This document shows, one piece after another, positions 1 through 7,972 of a stretch of 64,000 nucleotides of DNA. The notes under the pieces are model-generated. The model was not told the DNA's origin and searched no databases. It saw only the letters and a list, made by a program, of their open reading frames with translations. A program made the position numbers and the translations under genes. Within the stretch, counting starts at the first letter, position 1; each line of letters opens with the position of its first letter. This DNA comes from Pseudoclavibacter terrae (lineage in GTDB: Bacteria; Actinomycetota; Actinomycetes; Actinomycetales; Microbacteriaceae): contig NZ_WBJX01000003.1 of NCBI RefSeq assembly GCF_008831075.1, forward strand, positions 124,001 through 188,000, in the 5' to 3' direction.

Positions 1-1
1 T

Positions 2-121
2 GATGAGATCCGTTCGGGCATCGATCGGCTCTTCCGCCACGGCACCGGGGCCGCGAGGCAACGGCAGCGCCACCTCGAGGGTGGCCCGCACGCGCTGCGC
101 GACCTGCACGAGGCCTGCTGA
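2..121 (+). CDS. C-terminal end of an unidentified protein (truncated by window edge)
   Basis: An open frame enters from the left edge and ends at a TGA at 119-121, giving 39 residues rich in Arg and His and ending in LHEAC. The next gene starts 35 nt further on in the same direction, which fits a C-terminal tail of a co-directional gene. No motif is recognisable in so short a piece. A frame shifted by one base is also open here, so the assignment is tentative. Confidence 0.4.
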   Translation, partial: DEIRSGIDRLFRHGTGAARQRQRHLEGGPHALRDLHEAC

Positions 122-156
122 GCGGACGGTCCACCGGGAGGGCGCAGACTGGTCCG

Positions 157-621
157 GTGGCCCAGACAACTCCCCCAGCCAAGCCCCGACGCACGTCCCC
201 GCCTCGGACCATCGCCCGCGTCGTCCTGGGCGCGTTCCTGCTGTTCGCCGGCGTCGCGCACCTGAGCTTCGCCCGCGAGGACTTCCAGGCGCAGGTGCCC
301 ACGTGGGTGCCGCTGGATGCTGACCTCGTGGTGCTCGCATCCGGTGTCGTCGAGGTGCTGCTCGGGGTGGCGCTCATCGCGGCCTGGCGCTGGCGCGTGG
401 CGGTCGGCTTCACGGTCGCTGCGTTCTTCGTGGCCGTCTTCCCCGGCAACGTCTCGCAGTACGTGACGGGCACGGACGCGTTCGGCCTGGACACGGACCT
501 GAAGCGGCTCATCCGGCTGCCCTTCCAGGTGCTCCTCGTCGCGCTCGCGCTCTGGTCGACGGGCGCGTGGCGCGACCGTCGCGAGCTGCTGCAACCGTTC
601 CGCAGGGGACGGATGCTCTAG
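157..621 (+). CDS. DoxX-like small integral membrane protein
   Basis: A 154-residue protein with a basic, Pro-rich N-terminus followed by four hydrophobic segments at about residues 20-40, 58-80, 83-101 and 120-140. The first segment contains a FAGVAHL stretch, as in DoxX/MauE-type four-helix membrane proteins. Members of that family are linked to thiol or sulfur redox chemistry, but nothing here shows a substrate. The start is GTG; no strong ribosome site precedes it. It ends 9 nt before the IclR gene, whose -10 box overlaps the end of this gene. The fold assignment is moderate and the function unknown. Confidence 0.65.
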   Translation: MAQTTPPAKPRRTSPPRTIARVVLGAFLLFAGVAHLSFAREDFQAQVPTWVPLDADLVVLASGVVEVLLGVALIAAWRWRVAVGFTVAAFFVAVFPGNVSQYVTGTDAFGLDTDLKRLIRLPFQVLLVALALWSTGAWRDRRELLQPFRRGRML

Positions 622-630
622 ATTTCTCCT
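619..630 (+). promoter_or_regulatory. -10 box of a probable leaderless promoter for the IclR gene
   Basis: TAGATT at 619-624 is followed by exactly 6 nt and then the ATG at 631. There is no purine-rich ribosome site before the ATG; the bases are TCTCCT. This spacing would put the transcript 5' end at the start codon, as is common in actinobacteria. Confidence 0.5.
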
Positions 631-1437
631 ATGACAGATCCCGGCAGCGCAGCCTCGCCCGCCACCGGAAACTCCGGGGTCGCCCCGCTGCTCGTGCTCG
701 GCAAGATCACCGACATCCTCGACAGCTTCACGCTCGAGTCGCCGTCGCTGTCGCTCGCGGAGATCAGGACGAGGACGGGGCTCCCAACCTCCACCACGCA
801 GCGCCTCGTCACGAATCTCGTCGCGCAGGGCTTCCTCGACCGGGATGAGGATCGCTTCCGGATCGGGTTGAAGATGGCGTACTGGTCGGCGCCAGCCGTG
901 CGAGGCATCAAGGCCATCGACCTGCTTGCACCGCTGCTCCGCGAGCTGCGGCAGGCGACCGGTGAGAGCGCGACCCTGTTCAGGGCGGACGACGACTACC
1001 GCGTCTGCATCGCCGTCGACGAGACCCGCCACGAGCTGAAGCAGGATGTGCACGTCGGCAAGGTCGCGCCGCTCACGGTCGGTTCCGCGGGGCGGGTCCT
1101 TCTCGCCTGGAACGATGACCTGCGCGAGCGCATCCTCGCCCAGCCGATCCCCGACCTCGCGGCCAGCACCATCACCGACCCCGCCGAACTCCGCGCCGTG
1201 CTCGATCAGACGCGGCGGGACGGATTCGCGATCACGCGCAATGAGCGCATCGACGGCCTCGTGGGGGTCGCAGCCCCGGTGTTCGAGCCGAGCGGGCGCG
1301 TGCGCATGGCCATGGGCGTGAGCGGGCCCGCCGCCCGCATCCAGCCACACATGCTGGAGGAGTGGGCCCCGATGCTCGTCGAGATGGCTGAACGCGCGAC
1401 TCGCCTGATCGGCGGGCGCGCCCCCGCCGCGGACTGA
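631..1437 (+). CDS. IclR-family transcriptional regulator
   Basis: A 268-residue protein with an N-terminal winged helix-turn-helix at about residues 22-80 (motif LPTSTTQRLVTNLVAQGFL) and an IclR effector-binding domain at about 90-255, containing the VGKVAPLTVGSAGR-type segment usual in the family. IclR proteins sense small organic acids and usually control neighbouring catabolic genes. It lies tail to tail with the lyase/CoA-transferase/GntP genes and is the likely regulator of that cluster (inference). It is probably translated from a leaderless mRNA. Length and domains are complete. Confidence 0.9.
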   Translation: MTDPGSAASPATGNSGVAPLLVLGKITDILDSFTLESPSLSLAEIRTRTGLPTSTTQRLVTNLVAQGFLDRDEDRFRIGLKMAYWSAPAVRGIKAIDLLAPLLRELRQATGESATLFRADDDYRVCIAVDETRHELKQDVHVGKVAPLTVGSAGRVLLAWNDDLRERILAQPIPDLAASTITDPAELRAVLDQTRRDGFAITRNERIDGLVGVAAPVFEPSGRVRMAMGVSGPAARIQPHMLEEWAPMLVEMAERATRLIGGRAPAAD

Positions 1438-1460
1438 CAGGGGGCACCCGCTGGCAGCCG

Positions 1461-2399
1461 TCAGCGCGAGGCCGGCAGGACCCACTCGAACGCCGGAGCC
1501 TTCGAACGGGCGCCCTGCCTCGCCTTCGATCGGTTGGGTTCGCCGAGGTCGTCGAGCAGCGCCTCCGACTCGCGGACGATCTGAGCGAACGCCGCCGGAG
1601 TGAGCCAGTCGGGGCGCATGGCGAAGAGCAGGTCCTCCGTGGCCGTGTTGCCGCTGGCGCCGGGGGCGAAGGGGCAGCCACCCAGGCCGCCGAGAGCGCC
1701 GTCGACGACGCCCGCGCCCGCGAGCACCGCTGCGATCGAGTTCGTGACGCCGGCACCCCACGTGTCGTGGCCGTGGAAGACGATCTCGCGCCGCGGGGTC
1801 TCGGCCGCGACCCGCGAGATGAGCGACGACACCTGCCCGGGATGCGCCTGCCCGAGGGTGTCGCAGATCACGATGTCCGCAGCGCCCTCCGCTCGGGGGT
1901 CGTTGGCGATCTGGACGACCCGGTCAGGGTCGACCTGCCCATCGAACGGGCACGTGAAGGACGTGGCGAGGCACAGCTGGATGCGCCCGCCTGCCTCACG
2001 GGTCAGAGCGACGGCATCCGGCATCGCTGCGAGGCTCGTGTCGGTGGTGCGGCCGATGTTCGCCTGGTTGTGGGCGTCGGAGACGGAGAGACAGTACTGG
2101 AAGTTCTTCGCCCCGGCGGCCGCGGCCTTCTCGATATGCCGCGGGGTCGCGACCCACACCCAGCTGCGCTCGAGCTCCTGGGGCGTGAGCGCCTCGATCA
2201 CCCCGAGCGTGTTGGCCATGGGCGGGACGAGGTCGCCGCGCGCCATCGAGCCGATCTCGAGCTCTGGCACCCCGGCGGCGAAGAGCTGGCGAGCGAGGGC
2301 GACCTTGCGGTCCGTCGACAGCAGCTTGCCGGTGAGCTGCAGGCCGTCGCGCAGCGTGACGTCGCGGAGGCGCGCGGCGGTGATCGGGGTCTGGGTCAT
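1461..2399 (-). CDS. HMG-CoA lyase-like (HMGL/DRE-TIM) enzyme
   Basis: A 312-residue TIM-barrel enzyme of the HMGL-like family. Visible landmarks are the N-terminal LRDVTLRDGLQ segment with the metal-binding Asp, the FHGHDTWG pair of metal-ligand His residues in the C-terminal half, and the GGLGGCPFAPGASGN loop carrying the catalytic Cys of HMG-CoA lyases. These enzymes cleave 3-hydroxy-acyl-CoAs to acetyl-CoA or pyruvate plus a second product. The start overlaps the CoA-transferase stop as ATGA, so the two are translationally coupled. That pairing suggests an acid is first activated with CoA and then cleaved. The exact substrate cannot be read; true HMG-CoA, citramalyl-CoA or a related acid are options. 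Confidence 0.85.
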   Translation of the reverse strand: MTQTPITAARLRDVTLRDGLQLTGKLLSTDRKVALARQLFAAGVPELEIGSMARGDLVPPMANTLGVIEALTPQELERSWVWVATPRHIEKAAAAGAKNFQYCLSVSDAHNQANIGRTTDTSLAAMPDAVALTREAGGRIQLCLATSFTCPFDGQVDPDRVVQIANDPRAEGAADIVICDTLGQAHPGQVSSLISRVAAETPRREIVFHGHDTWGAGVTNSIAAVLAGAGVVDGALGGLGGCPFAPGASGNTATEDLLFAMRPDWLTPAAFAQIVRESEALLDDLGEPNRSKARQGARSKAPAFEWVLPASR

Positions 2400-3667
2400 C
2401 GTGTCTCCACCTTGCTGTCGTCGTCGAGCTGGGTCCTGTTGTCGTCGCGCTGCTCCCGCTGCGCGTGGCCGGCGTAGGCGGCGAGCACCGCCTCGGTGTC
2501 CTGCCCCAGCTGGGGCGCGAGTGTGCGAATGGGGAGGGACGCGCCGCCGAGCACCGGGACGATGCCGGGGAACCCGACCCCCTCGACCGTCTGATCGCCG
2601 TCGGCCACGTCGAACTTCTGGATCATGTCGCGGGCCGCGTACTGCGGGCTCTCGCTGATGTCCTCGGCCGTGTAGATGGGGCCGGATGGGACGCCCGCGT
2701 CGTCGAGGATGTCGAGTACCTCCTCGGCTGGCAGGGTCGCCGTCCACGCGCCGATCGCCGCGTCGAGCTCGTCGCGGCGCTCCCAGCGGAGGTTGTTCGT
2801 CGCGAGCCCAGGGTCGCCCGCGAGATCGTCGCGGCCGATGATGCCCATGAAGCGCACGAAGATCGCATCCGCGTTGCCGGCGATGACGACGCTCTTGCCG
2901 TCCGCGCACACGTAGGCGTTGGTCGGGGCGATGCCCTCCATGCGTCCGCCGACCCGCTCGCGGACCACGCCGTGGGCCTGGTAGTCGGGGATGAGCGACT
3001 CCATCATGGAGAACATTGCCTCGTTGAGGGCGACGTCGATGACCCGCTCCTCGAGCGGCGCGGGTTCGAGGGCGGCACCGCGGCGCTGCTCGCGCTGGAA
3101 CAGCGCCATCATCACGCCGTAGGCGGCGTACACGCCCGCGATGGAGTCGCCGATGGAGACGCCGACGCGCACGGGGGCTCGGTCGGGGTCGCCGACGAGG
3201 TTCCTGAACCCGCCCATGGCCTCGGCGACTGCCGCGAACCCGGGCCTGCTGGAGAGCGGTCCCGTCTGCCCGAACGCGGAGATGCGGCCAATGACGATGC
3301 TGGGGTTGATCTCAGTGAGCACGTCTGGCCCGATGCCCCACCGCTCGATCGTGCCTGGCCGGAAGTTCTCGAGGATGACGTCGCAGTCGGCGGCGAGCGC
3401 GCGCACCGCATCCCGGCCCTCCTCGGTGCGGAGGTCGAGCGTGATCGACTTCTTGTTCCGGTTGATGGTGTGGAACAGCATCGACGTCGTCGAGCCGGGA
3501 TGCAGGCGCCACGAGCGCAGCTCGTCTCCCGTCCCGGGCCGCTCGACCTTGATGACCTCGGCGCCGAAGTCGGCGAGCATCCGCCCTGCCGTGGGGGCCG
3601 CTATGAAGTTCCCGAGCTCGAGCACGCGGACTCCCTTGAGCGGGGCGATCTTGTCGTTGGTGTGCAT
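2396..3667 (-). CDS. CaiB/BaiF (class III) CoA transferase
   Basis: A 423-residue class III CoA transferase. The N-terminus (LKGVRVLELGNFIAAPTAGR) and the LADFGAEVIKVERPGTGDE stretch are family hallmarks. The segment VSIGDSIAGVYAAYGVMMAL holds the Asp expected to form the acyl-enzyme. It transfers CoA between an acyl-CoA donor and a carboxylic acid. The chosen ATG follows an AAAGGA ribosome site 6 nt upstream; longer open frame upstream lies inside the permease gene and is not used. It is the middle gene of a permease-transferase-lyase operon, overlapping the lyase by 4 nt, and probably activates the acid imported by the GntP protein. Confidence 0.9.
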   Translation of the reverse strand: MHTNDKIAPLKGVRVLELGNFIAAPTAGRMLADFGAEVIKVERPGTGDELRSWRLHPGSTTSMLFHTINRNKKSITLDLRTEEGRDAVRALAADCDVILENFRPGTIERWGIGPDVLTEINPSIVIGRISAFGQTGPLSSRPGFAAVAEAMGGFRNLVGDPDRAPVRVGVSIGDSIAGVYAAYGVMMALFQREQRRGAALEPAPLEERVIDVALNEAMFSMMESLIPDYQAHGVVRERVGGRMEGIAPTNAYVCADGKSVVIAGNADAIFVRFMGIIGRDDLAGDPGLATNNLRWERRDELDAAIGAWTATLPAEEVLDILDDAGVPSGPIYTAEDISESPQYAARDMIQKFDVADGDQTVEGVGFPGIVPVLGGASLPIRTLAPQLGQDTEAVLAAYAGHAQREQRDDNRTQLDDDSKVETR

Positions 3668-3708
3668 GTCGGTCCTTTCCGGACGGGTGATCGGTCGGGG
3701 CGTGCGGG

Positions 3709-5157
3709 TCAGAGGAAGATGCTGAGGACGAGCGTGACGAGCAGCGCGACGATCGAGGCGACGGAGACACCGACGGTGCAGGTCTTCAGTGTGCCTCGTG
3801 TCGTCTGCCCGAGCAGCGATTGCAGCAGCCAGAAGGTGTTGCTCGTGACGTGGACGGCGAACAGCGAACCGGCACCGGCCGCGAGGGCGATGAGGATCGG
3901 GTCGAGGCCGATGACCGAGGCGATGGGCGCGAGGATGCCCGCGGCGGTGATGGCGGAGATCGTGACCGAGCCGACGGCGATATGCAGGACGGCGGCGATG
4001 GCCCACACGATGAGCAGTGGCGCGAAGCTGTTGGCGTTGAACGCCTGCCCGAGGATGTCGCCGAGACCGGTCGCCGCGACCGTCGCGGCGAGCGACCCGC
4101 CCACGCCCGTGAGGATGAGGATCTGGCCGCTCTCGCGGAAGCCGGCGACGACCGACTTCTCGACGGCCTTGCCGCCGACCGTGAGCCGACCGATCACACT
4201 CGTGCCGAGCACGGCGAGGAGAAGGGCGAAGACTGGGTCGGTGATGAGGACCAGGGCGTCGATCTCGACGCCGGCGATCTGCAGGATCGCGCCGGTCGCG
4301 ATGAGGCCGAGGCAGACGAGGAGGGGCGCGAAGAGCAGGATCAGCTTCGGCTCGGAGGTGGTGGTCCGCTCGGCGACCGCGACGCCGCGGGGCACTCCGC
4401 CGACCTTGCTGAGGCGGTCGCCGACCGGGATGCTCTCGGTCTTGAGCGGCCCGACGGGCTCGCGGGAACCGTCGATGCTGTCGTCAGCCGCGTCTTCACC
4501 TTCGACGGGCTGCGTCTCGTCGAGCTGCTCGTTCCAGAATCCGATACGGAACAGCAGCGTCATGATGAAGATCGAGATGACGATGGTCGGGACGATGACG
4601 ATGAGGCCGAAGAGCAGCATCTGGCCGAGCGGGACGCCGAGGACGCCCGCAAGCGCGAGGGCCGCGACGCCCGGCACCATGAAGACGATGCCGCACTCGA
4701 GACTGATGGCGAGGGCGGTCGCGATGCGCGGAGTGCCGTGCTTGCCGATGAGGGGCGCCATCTTGCGGGCGAGCGGCGCGGAGATGACGAGGAGCACGTC
4801 GAGGAAGATCGACTGGAGCACGGTGCCGATCGTGAGCCCCATCGCGTACGGCAGCCCCTTGGGGCCGAAGATGCGCAGCAGGTGCGAGACGAGGCGCTGG
4901 ATGGCGTTCATCTCGCTGAGCATCGACCCGAGCAGCACGCCGAAGGTGATGAGGAGGCCGACCTCGGCCATGATCTCGCCGAAGCCGCCGGTGATGGTGC
5001 CGATGGTGTCGGTCGGGGAGTTCCCCGTCGCGAGCCCGAGGTAGAGGGAGCCGATGACCAGCGCGACCGCGGGGTTCAGGCGGAAGCGGGTGATGAGCAC
5101 GACGACGCCGAGGATGGCGATCGCCGTGTGGATGATGGTGATGATCTCTGACGTCAT
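3709..5157 (-). CDS. GntP-family proton symporter for an organic/sugar acid
   Basis: A 482-residue polytopic membrane protein with about 12-14 hydrophobic helices and the GntP-family features LEMNAIQRL-like cytoplasmic loop and GIVFMVPGVAALALAG core. A long polar loop lies at about residues 205-260. GntP proteins import gluconate and other hydroxy-acids with protons. It is the first gene of the operon with the CoA transferase and lyase (41 nt to the next start) and diverges from a 2-hydroxyacid dehydrogenase across a 132-nt spacer that holds an inverted repeat. The substrate is likely the hydroxy-acid handled by those enzymes (inference). Confidence 0.9.
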   Translation of the reverse strand: MTSEIITIIHTAIAILGVVVLITRFRLNPAVALVIGSLYLGLATGNSPTDTIGTITGGFGEIMAEVGLLITFGVLLGSMLSEMNAIQRLVSHLLRIFGPKGLPYAMGLTIGTVLQSIFLDVLLVISAPLARKMAPLIGKHGTPRIATALAISLECGIVFMVPGVAALALAGVLGVPLGQMLLFGLIVIVPTIVISIFIMTLLFRIGFWNEQLDETQPVEGEDAADDSIDGSREPVGPLKTESIPVGDRLSKVGGVPRGVAVAERTTTSEPKLILLFAPLLVCLGLIATGAILQIAGVEIDALVLITDPVFALLLAVLGTSVIGRLTVGGKAVEKSVVAGFRESGQILILTGVGGSLAATVAATGLGDILGQAFNANSFAPLLIVWAIAAVLHIAVGSVTISAITAAGILAPIASVIGLDPILIALAAGAGSLFAVHVTSNTFWLLQSLLGQTTRGTLKTCTVGVSVASIVALLVTLVLSIFL

Positions 5158-5244
5158 TGTCGTCCAATCGTGGTGGGTCTCGCGCGGTGCCCCGGCCGGT
5201 TCGAGGGGAAGCGGATGAGGTCTTGGCCTGAGGCCGCGGCTGGT

Positions 5245-5274
5245 TTACATTATGTGCATGAACTCAGAATGTAA
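5245..5274. promoter_or_regulatory. Inverted repeat (candidate operator) in the divergent spacer
   Basis: TTACATT at 5245-5251 and AATGTAA at 5268-5274 form perfect 7-nt arms separated by 16 nt, an AT-rich island in a GC-rich background. It sits between the GntP and dehydrogenase starts and is well placed to control both directions. The IclR protein at 631-1437 is the natural candidate to bind it (inference). Confidence 0.5.
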
Positions 5275-5289
5275 GCAAGGGCTCACATC

Positions 5290-6234
5290 GTGATGCGCGA
5301 TTCGCGGATCAGCGTCTCCCTGCCGACACCGGCACTCGCGGCGGCCGTCGCGGACCTCGACCTCGCCGACCGCGTGGAGTCCATCGCCTGGGATCTGACG
5401 ACGCCGTCACCCTCCGCCCACATCGACCTCGTCGTCCTCCCCTACCAGCAGGACCCGCGCCGTGCCGCCAACCTCGGGGCGACGGCAACCCAGCTCGTCC
5501 AGGCGCAGACCATCGGGTACGAGGATGTGCTCGCCAATCTGCCGCCCGGCCACACGGTCGCCAACGCCCGCTCGGTGCACGAGGCCTCGACGGCGGAGCT
5601 CGCCCTCGGACTCGCGCTCGCCTCACTGCGACGCTTCCCGGAGTACACGCTCGCCGCGCAGGGAGGACGGTGGCAGCAGCTCCCCGGCCAGAGCCTCGCC
5701 GACCGCACCATCGCCCTCGTCGGCTACGGCGGTGTCGGACAGGCCATCGAGCAGCGCTTGAACGGATTCGAGGCGCGAGTGCTCCGCTTCGCGCGCACCG
5801 CCCGCCCCGGCGGGCCCGACGGCGCGGGCCGCGTACGCGAGATCTCAGACCTGGCAGGCCTGCTCCCGGAGATCGACGTGGTGATCCTCACGGTTCCCCT
5901 CACCGGGGAGACCAGGCACCTCGTCGACGACGCCTTCCTGGCGGCCATGCGCCCCGGCGCCCTGCTCGTGAACGTCGCGCGCGGCCCCGTCGTCGATACG
6001 GACGCGCTCGTCCGTGCCCTCGAGGCCGGCCACGTCCGCGCCGCCCTCGACGTCACCGACCCGGAACCGCTGCCGTCAGGACACCCGCTCTGGAGCCTCG
6101 AGGGCGCGCTCATCACGCCGCATGTCGGGGGCGCTTCCTCGGCCATGCACCCTCGCATGGTCGCCCTCATCGAACGGCAGGTTCGTGCGCTCCTGAACGG
6201 GGAGACTCCCGAGAACATCGTGGCGTCGTCGTGA
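5290..6234 (+). CDS. D-isomer-specific 2-hydroxyacid dehydrogenase
   Basis: A 314-residue NAD(P)-dependent dehydrogenase. The Rossmann nucleotide-binding motif GYGGVGQ is at about residues 146-152. The second domain shows NVARGPVVDTDAL (catalytic Arg), DPEPLPSGHPLW (Glu) and the TPHVGG His near residue 278, so the catalytic Arg/Glu/His set is complete. The family interconverts 2-hydroxy and 2-keto acids. It starts with GTG followed directly by ATG; an AAGGG ribosome site favours the GTG. Divergent from the GntP operon, it probably oxidises or reduces the same hydroxy-acid or its breakdown product. Confidence 0.88.
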   Translation: MMRDSRISVSLPTPALAAAVADLDLADRVESIAWDLTTPSPSAHIDLVVLPYQQDPRRAANLGATATQLVQAQTIGYEDVLANLPPGHTVANARSVHEASTAELALGLALASLRRFPEYTLAAQGGRWQQLPGQSLADRTIALVGYGGVGQAIEQRLNGFEARVLRFARTARPGGPDGAGRVREISDLAGLLPEIDVVILTVPLTGETRHLVDDAFLAAMRPGALLVNVARGPVVDTDALVRALEAGHVRAALDVTDPEPLPSGHPLWSLEGALITPHVGGASSAMHPRMVALIERQVRALLNGETPENIVASS

Positions 6235-6289
6235 CGCGAAGCCGACCGCCAGACACCGCTGACCGCCCGGCACCGTGGCGGCTCCGCCC

Positions 6290-7969
6290 CTACCGCCAGC
6301 GCGGCGCGAGGAAGCCGAGCGCGACGAGCTCGCGCACGTCCGGGACGAGGCTCTCGCGCAGCGCCTCCTCCTCGACATCGACGAGCGAGGCGATGGCGGT
6401 GACGATCTGCGAGCCGACCAGCTCGCCGTCGCACACCGACACGAAGCCCGTGAGCTCGGTCGACATCGACATCGTGCGGCGGAACCCGGCGCCCTGGCGC
6501 AGCATGATGATGCTCGGGTCCTCGTCTCCTGGACGCGAGTGGCGCTCCTCGGTGACGTCGCCAGCGACGATGAGCGGCTCGTCGAACAGCTCGGCGTCGT
6601 CGAGCCCGCGAAGCCAGGTGAGGGCCTCGAAACCGTCGTGGATGTGCTCGGCGAGCGGGTGGCCCAGGGCGTGCGTGAGGTGCTCGAAGCGGCGCAGCGG
6701 GCCGCCGACGGCGCCCTCGTGCGTGCGGCGGAGGAAGAACATGCCCATGCCGATGCGCTCGACGTCGCGGCTCGCGAAGTCCTGCAGGTAGCGACGGAAG
6801 GCGTGCTGCCAGCTCGACAGCTCGGCGTTCTCGGCCGCATCCTTCAGCCACATGTCCGCGTACTCGACGGGCGTCGCGTCCTCGCGCTGCACGACCCACA
6901 GGTCGACGTCGCTCGCCGGCCACGTCTCGAGCCGCGCGTGCCAGTTGGCGTCGCCGGCGCGCACCTCCCAGTTGCCGAGCATGCAGGCGACGCCACCGGG
7001 TGCGAGCACCGCGCCGAGCTCGCGGACGAGCCCCTCGACGATGCTGTCGCCTGGCTTGCCGCCGTCACGGTACGTGTACTGGTCGCTGCCCTCCTCGCCC
7101 TCGCGGCGGGGCGTGATGACGAACGGGGGGTTCGACACGAACAGGTCGAACTGCTCGCCGGCCACGGGCTCGAGCATGTTGCCGAGGCGCAGGCTGACCC
7201 GGTCGTCCAGACCGCCTGGCGCGATGCCCAGCGCGGCGGCGTTGAGCAGCAGGTTGAACTTCGCGAAGGCGAGGGCGCGCTCGGAGATGTCGGTGGCGAC
7301 GACGTGCCGGGTGTGCGCGAGCAGGTGCATCGTCTGCACGCCCATGCCGACGCCCAGATCCAGCGCGCGGGCGACGGGTTCGCGAGGGGTGAGCTGCGCG
7401 AGCAGGGTCGTCGCCGGTCCGATGCCGACGACGTGGTCGCGGCGCAGCGGCTGGTCTCTTCCCAGCTGCACGCCGCCGAGGTCGGACGCGACCCACATCT
7501 CGACGTCGCCGTTGACGCCCTCGCTCGCGTACGGACGCACATCGACCAGCGCTGCCACGAGCCCGTCGGCGAGCTGCTCGCCGGAACCATCGACGCCCGC
7601 ATCCGCCGGTGCCACACGCGGCAGGCGTTCGACGAGGCGGGCCGCCAGCAGCTCCTCGAGGGCGGGCACGTCGCCTGCCTCGACTGGCTCGGCGAGCACG
7701 AACAGGCGGATGAGCGCGGAGAGCGCGTCGTCTGGCTCGCGTGACAGCGCGAACGATGCGGGCTCGAGCAGGTCCCGGTGCAGCGCATCCGCCGCTTCCG
7801 CGCCGAGGCGCGACTCGACGCCGTCGACCGTGAAGCCGACCTCGGCGAACGTCACCGCGAGCGCGCGGAGGAGGGCCTCGTCGGTGCTGTCGGGAGCGTC
7901 GCTCGGGTCGTCGAAGGTGAAGGCGTCTCGAGAGAAGGCTGAGCTGGCATGGCGCGCGTGGGAAGTCAC
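6290..7969 (-). CDS. Three-domain class I SAM-dependent methyltransferase (small-MTase fold)
   Basis: A 559-residue protein. The middle part is a Rossmann methyltransferase with motif I ALDLGVGMGVQ at about residues 202-212 and the SNPPFV motif at 279-284, as in N6-adenine, rRNA-guanine and protein-glutamine methyltransferases. About 190 residues precede this core and 220 follow it, a layout known from uncharacterised actinobacterial proteins. The target is unknown. The GTG start has CATAAT exactly 6 nt upstream, so it may be leaderless even though the LLM gene ends only 3 nt before it. It is complete, and the flanking domains have no assigned role here. Confidence 0.85.
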   Translation of the reverse strand: MTSHARHASSAFSRDAFTFDDPSDAPDSTDEALLRALAVTFAEVGFTVDGVESRLGAEAADALHRDLLEPASFALSREPDDALSALIRLFVLAEPVEAGDVPALEELLAARLVERLPRVAPADAGVDGSGEQLADGLVAALVDVRPYASEGVNGDVEMWVASDLGGVQLGRDQPLRRDHVVGIGPATTLLAQLTPREPVARALDLGVGMGVQTMHLLAHTRHVVATDISERALAFAKFNLLLNAAALGIAPGGLDDRVSLRLGNMLEPVAGEQFDLFVSNPPFVITPRREGEEGSDQYTYRDGGKPGDSIVEGLVRELGAVLAPGGVACMLGNWEVRAGDANWHARLETWPASDVDLWVVQREDATPVEYADMWLKDAAENAELSSWQHAFRRYLQDFASRDVERIGMGMFFLRRTHEGAVGGPLRRFEHLTHALGHPLAEHIHDGFEALTWLRGLDDAELFDEPLIVAGDVTEERHSRPGDEDPSIIMLRQGAGFRRTMSMSTELTGFVSVCDGELVGSQIVTAIASLVDVEEEALRESLVPDVRELVALGFLAPRWR

Positions 7970-7972
7970 CCG

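Noticed and set aside
2465-5044. Very long plus-strand open frame opposite the CoA transferase and GntP genes
   Set aside because: It is antisense to two well-supported genes, and the composition is that of a shadow frame in high-GC DNA.
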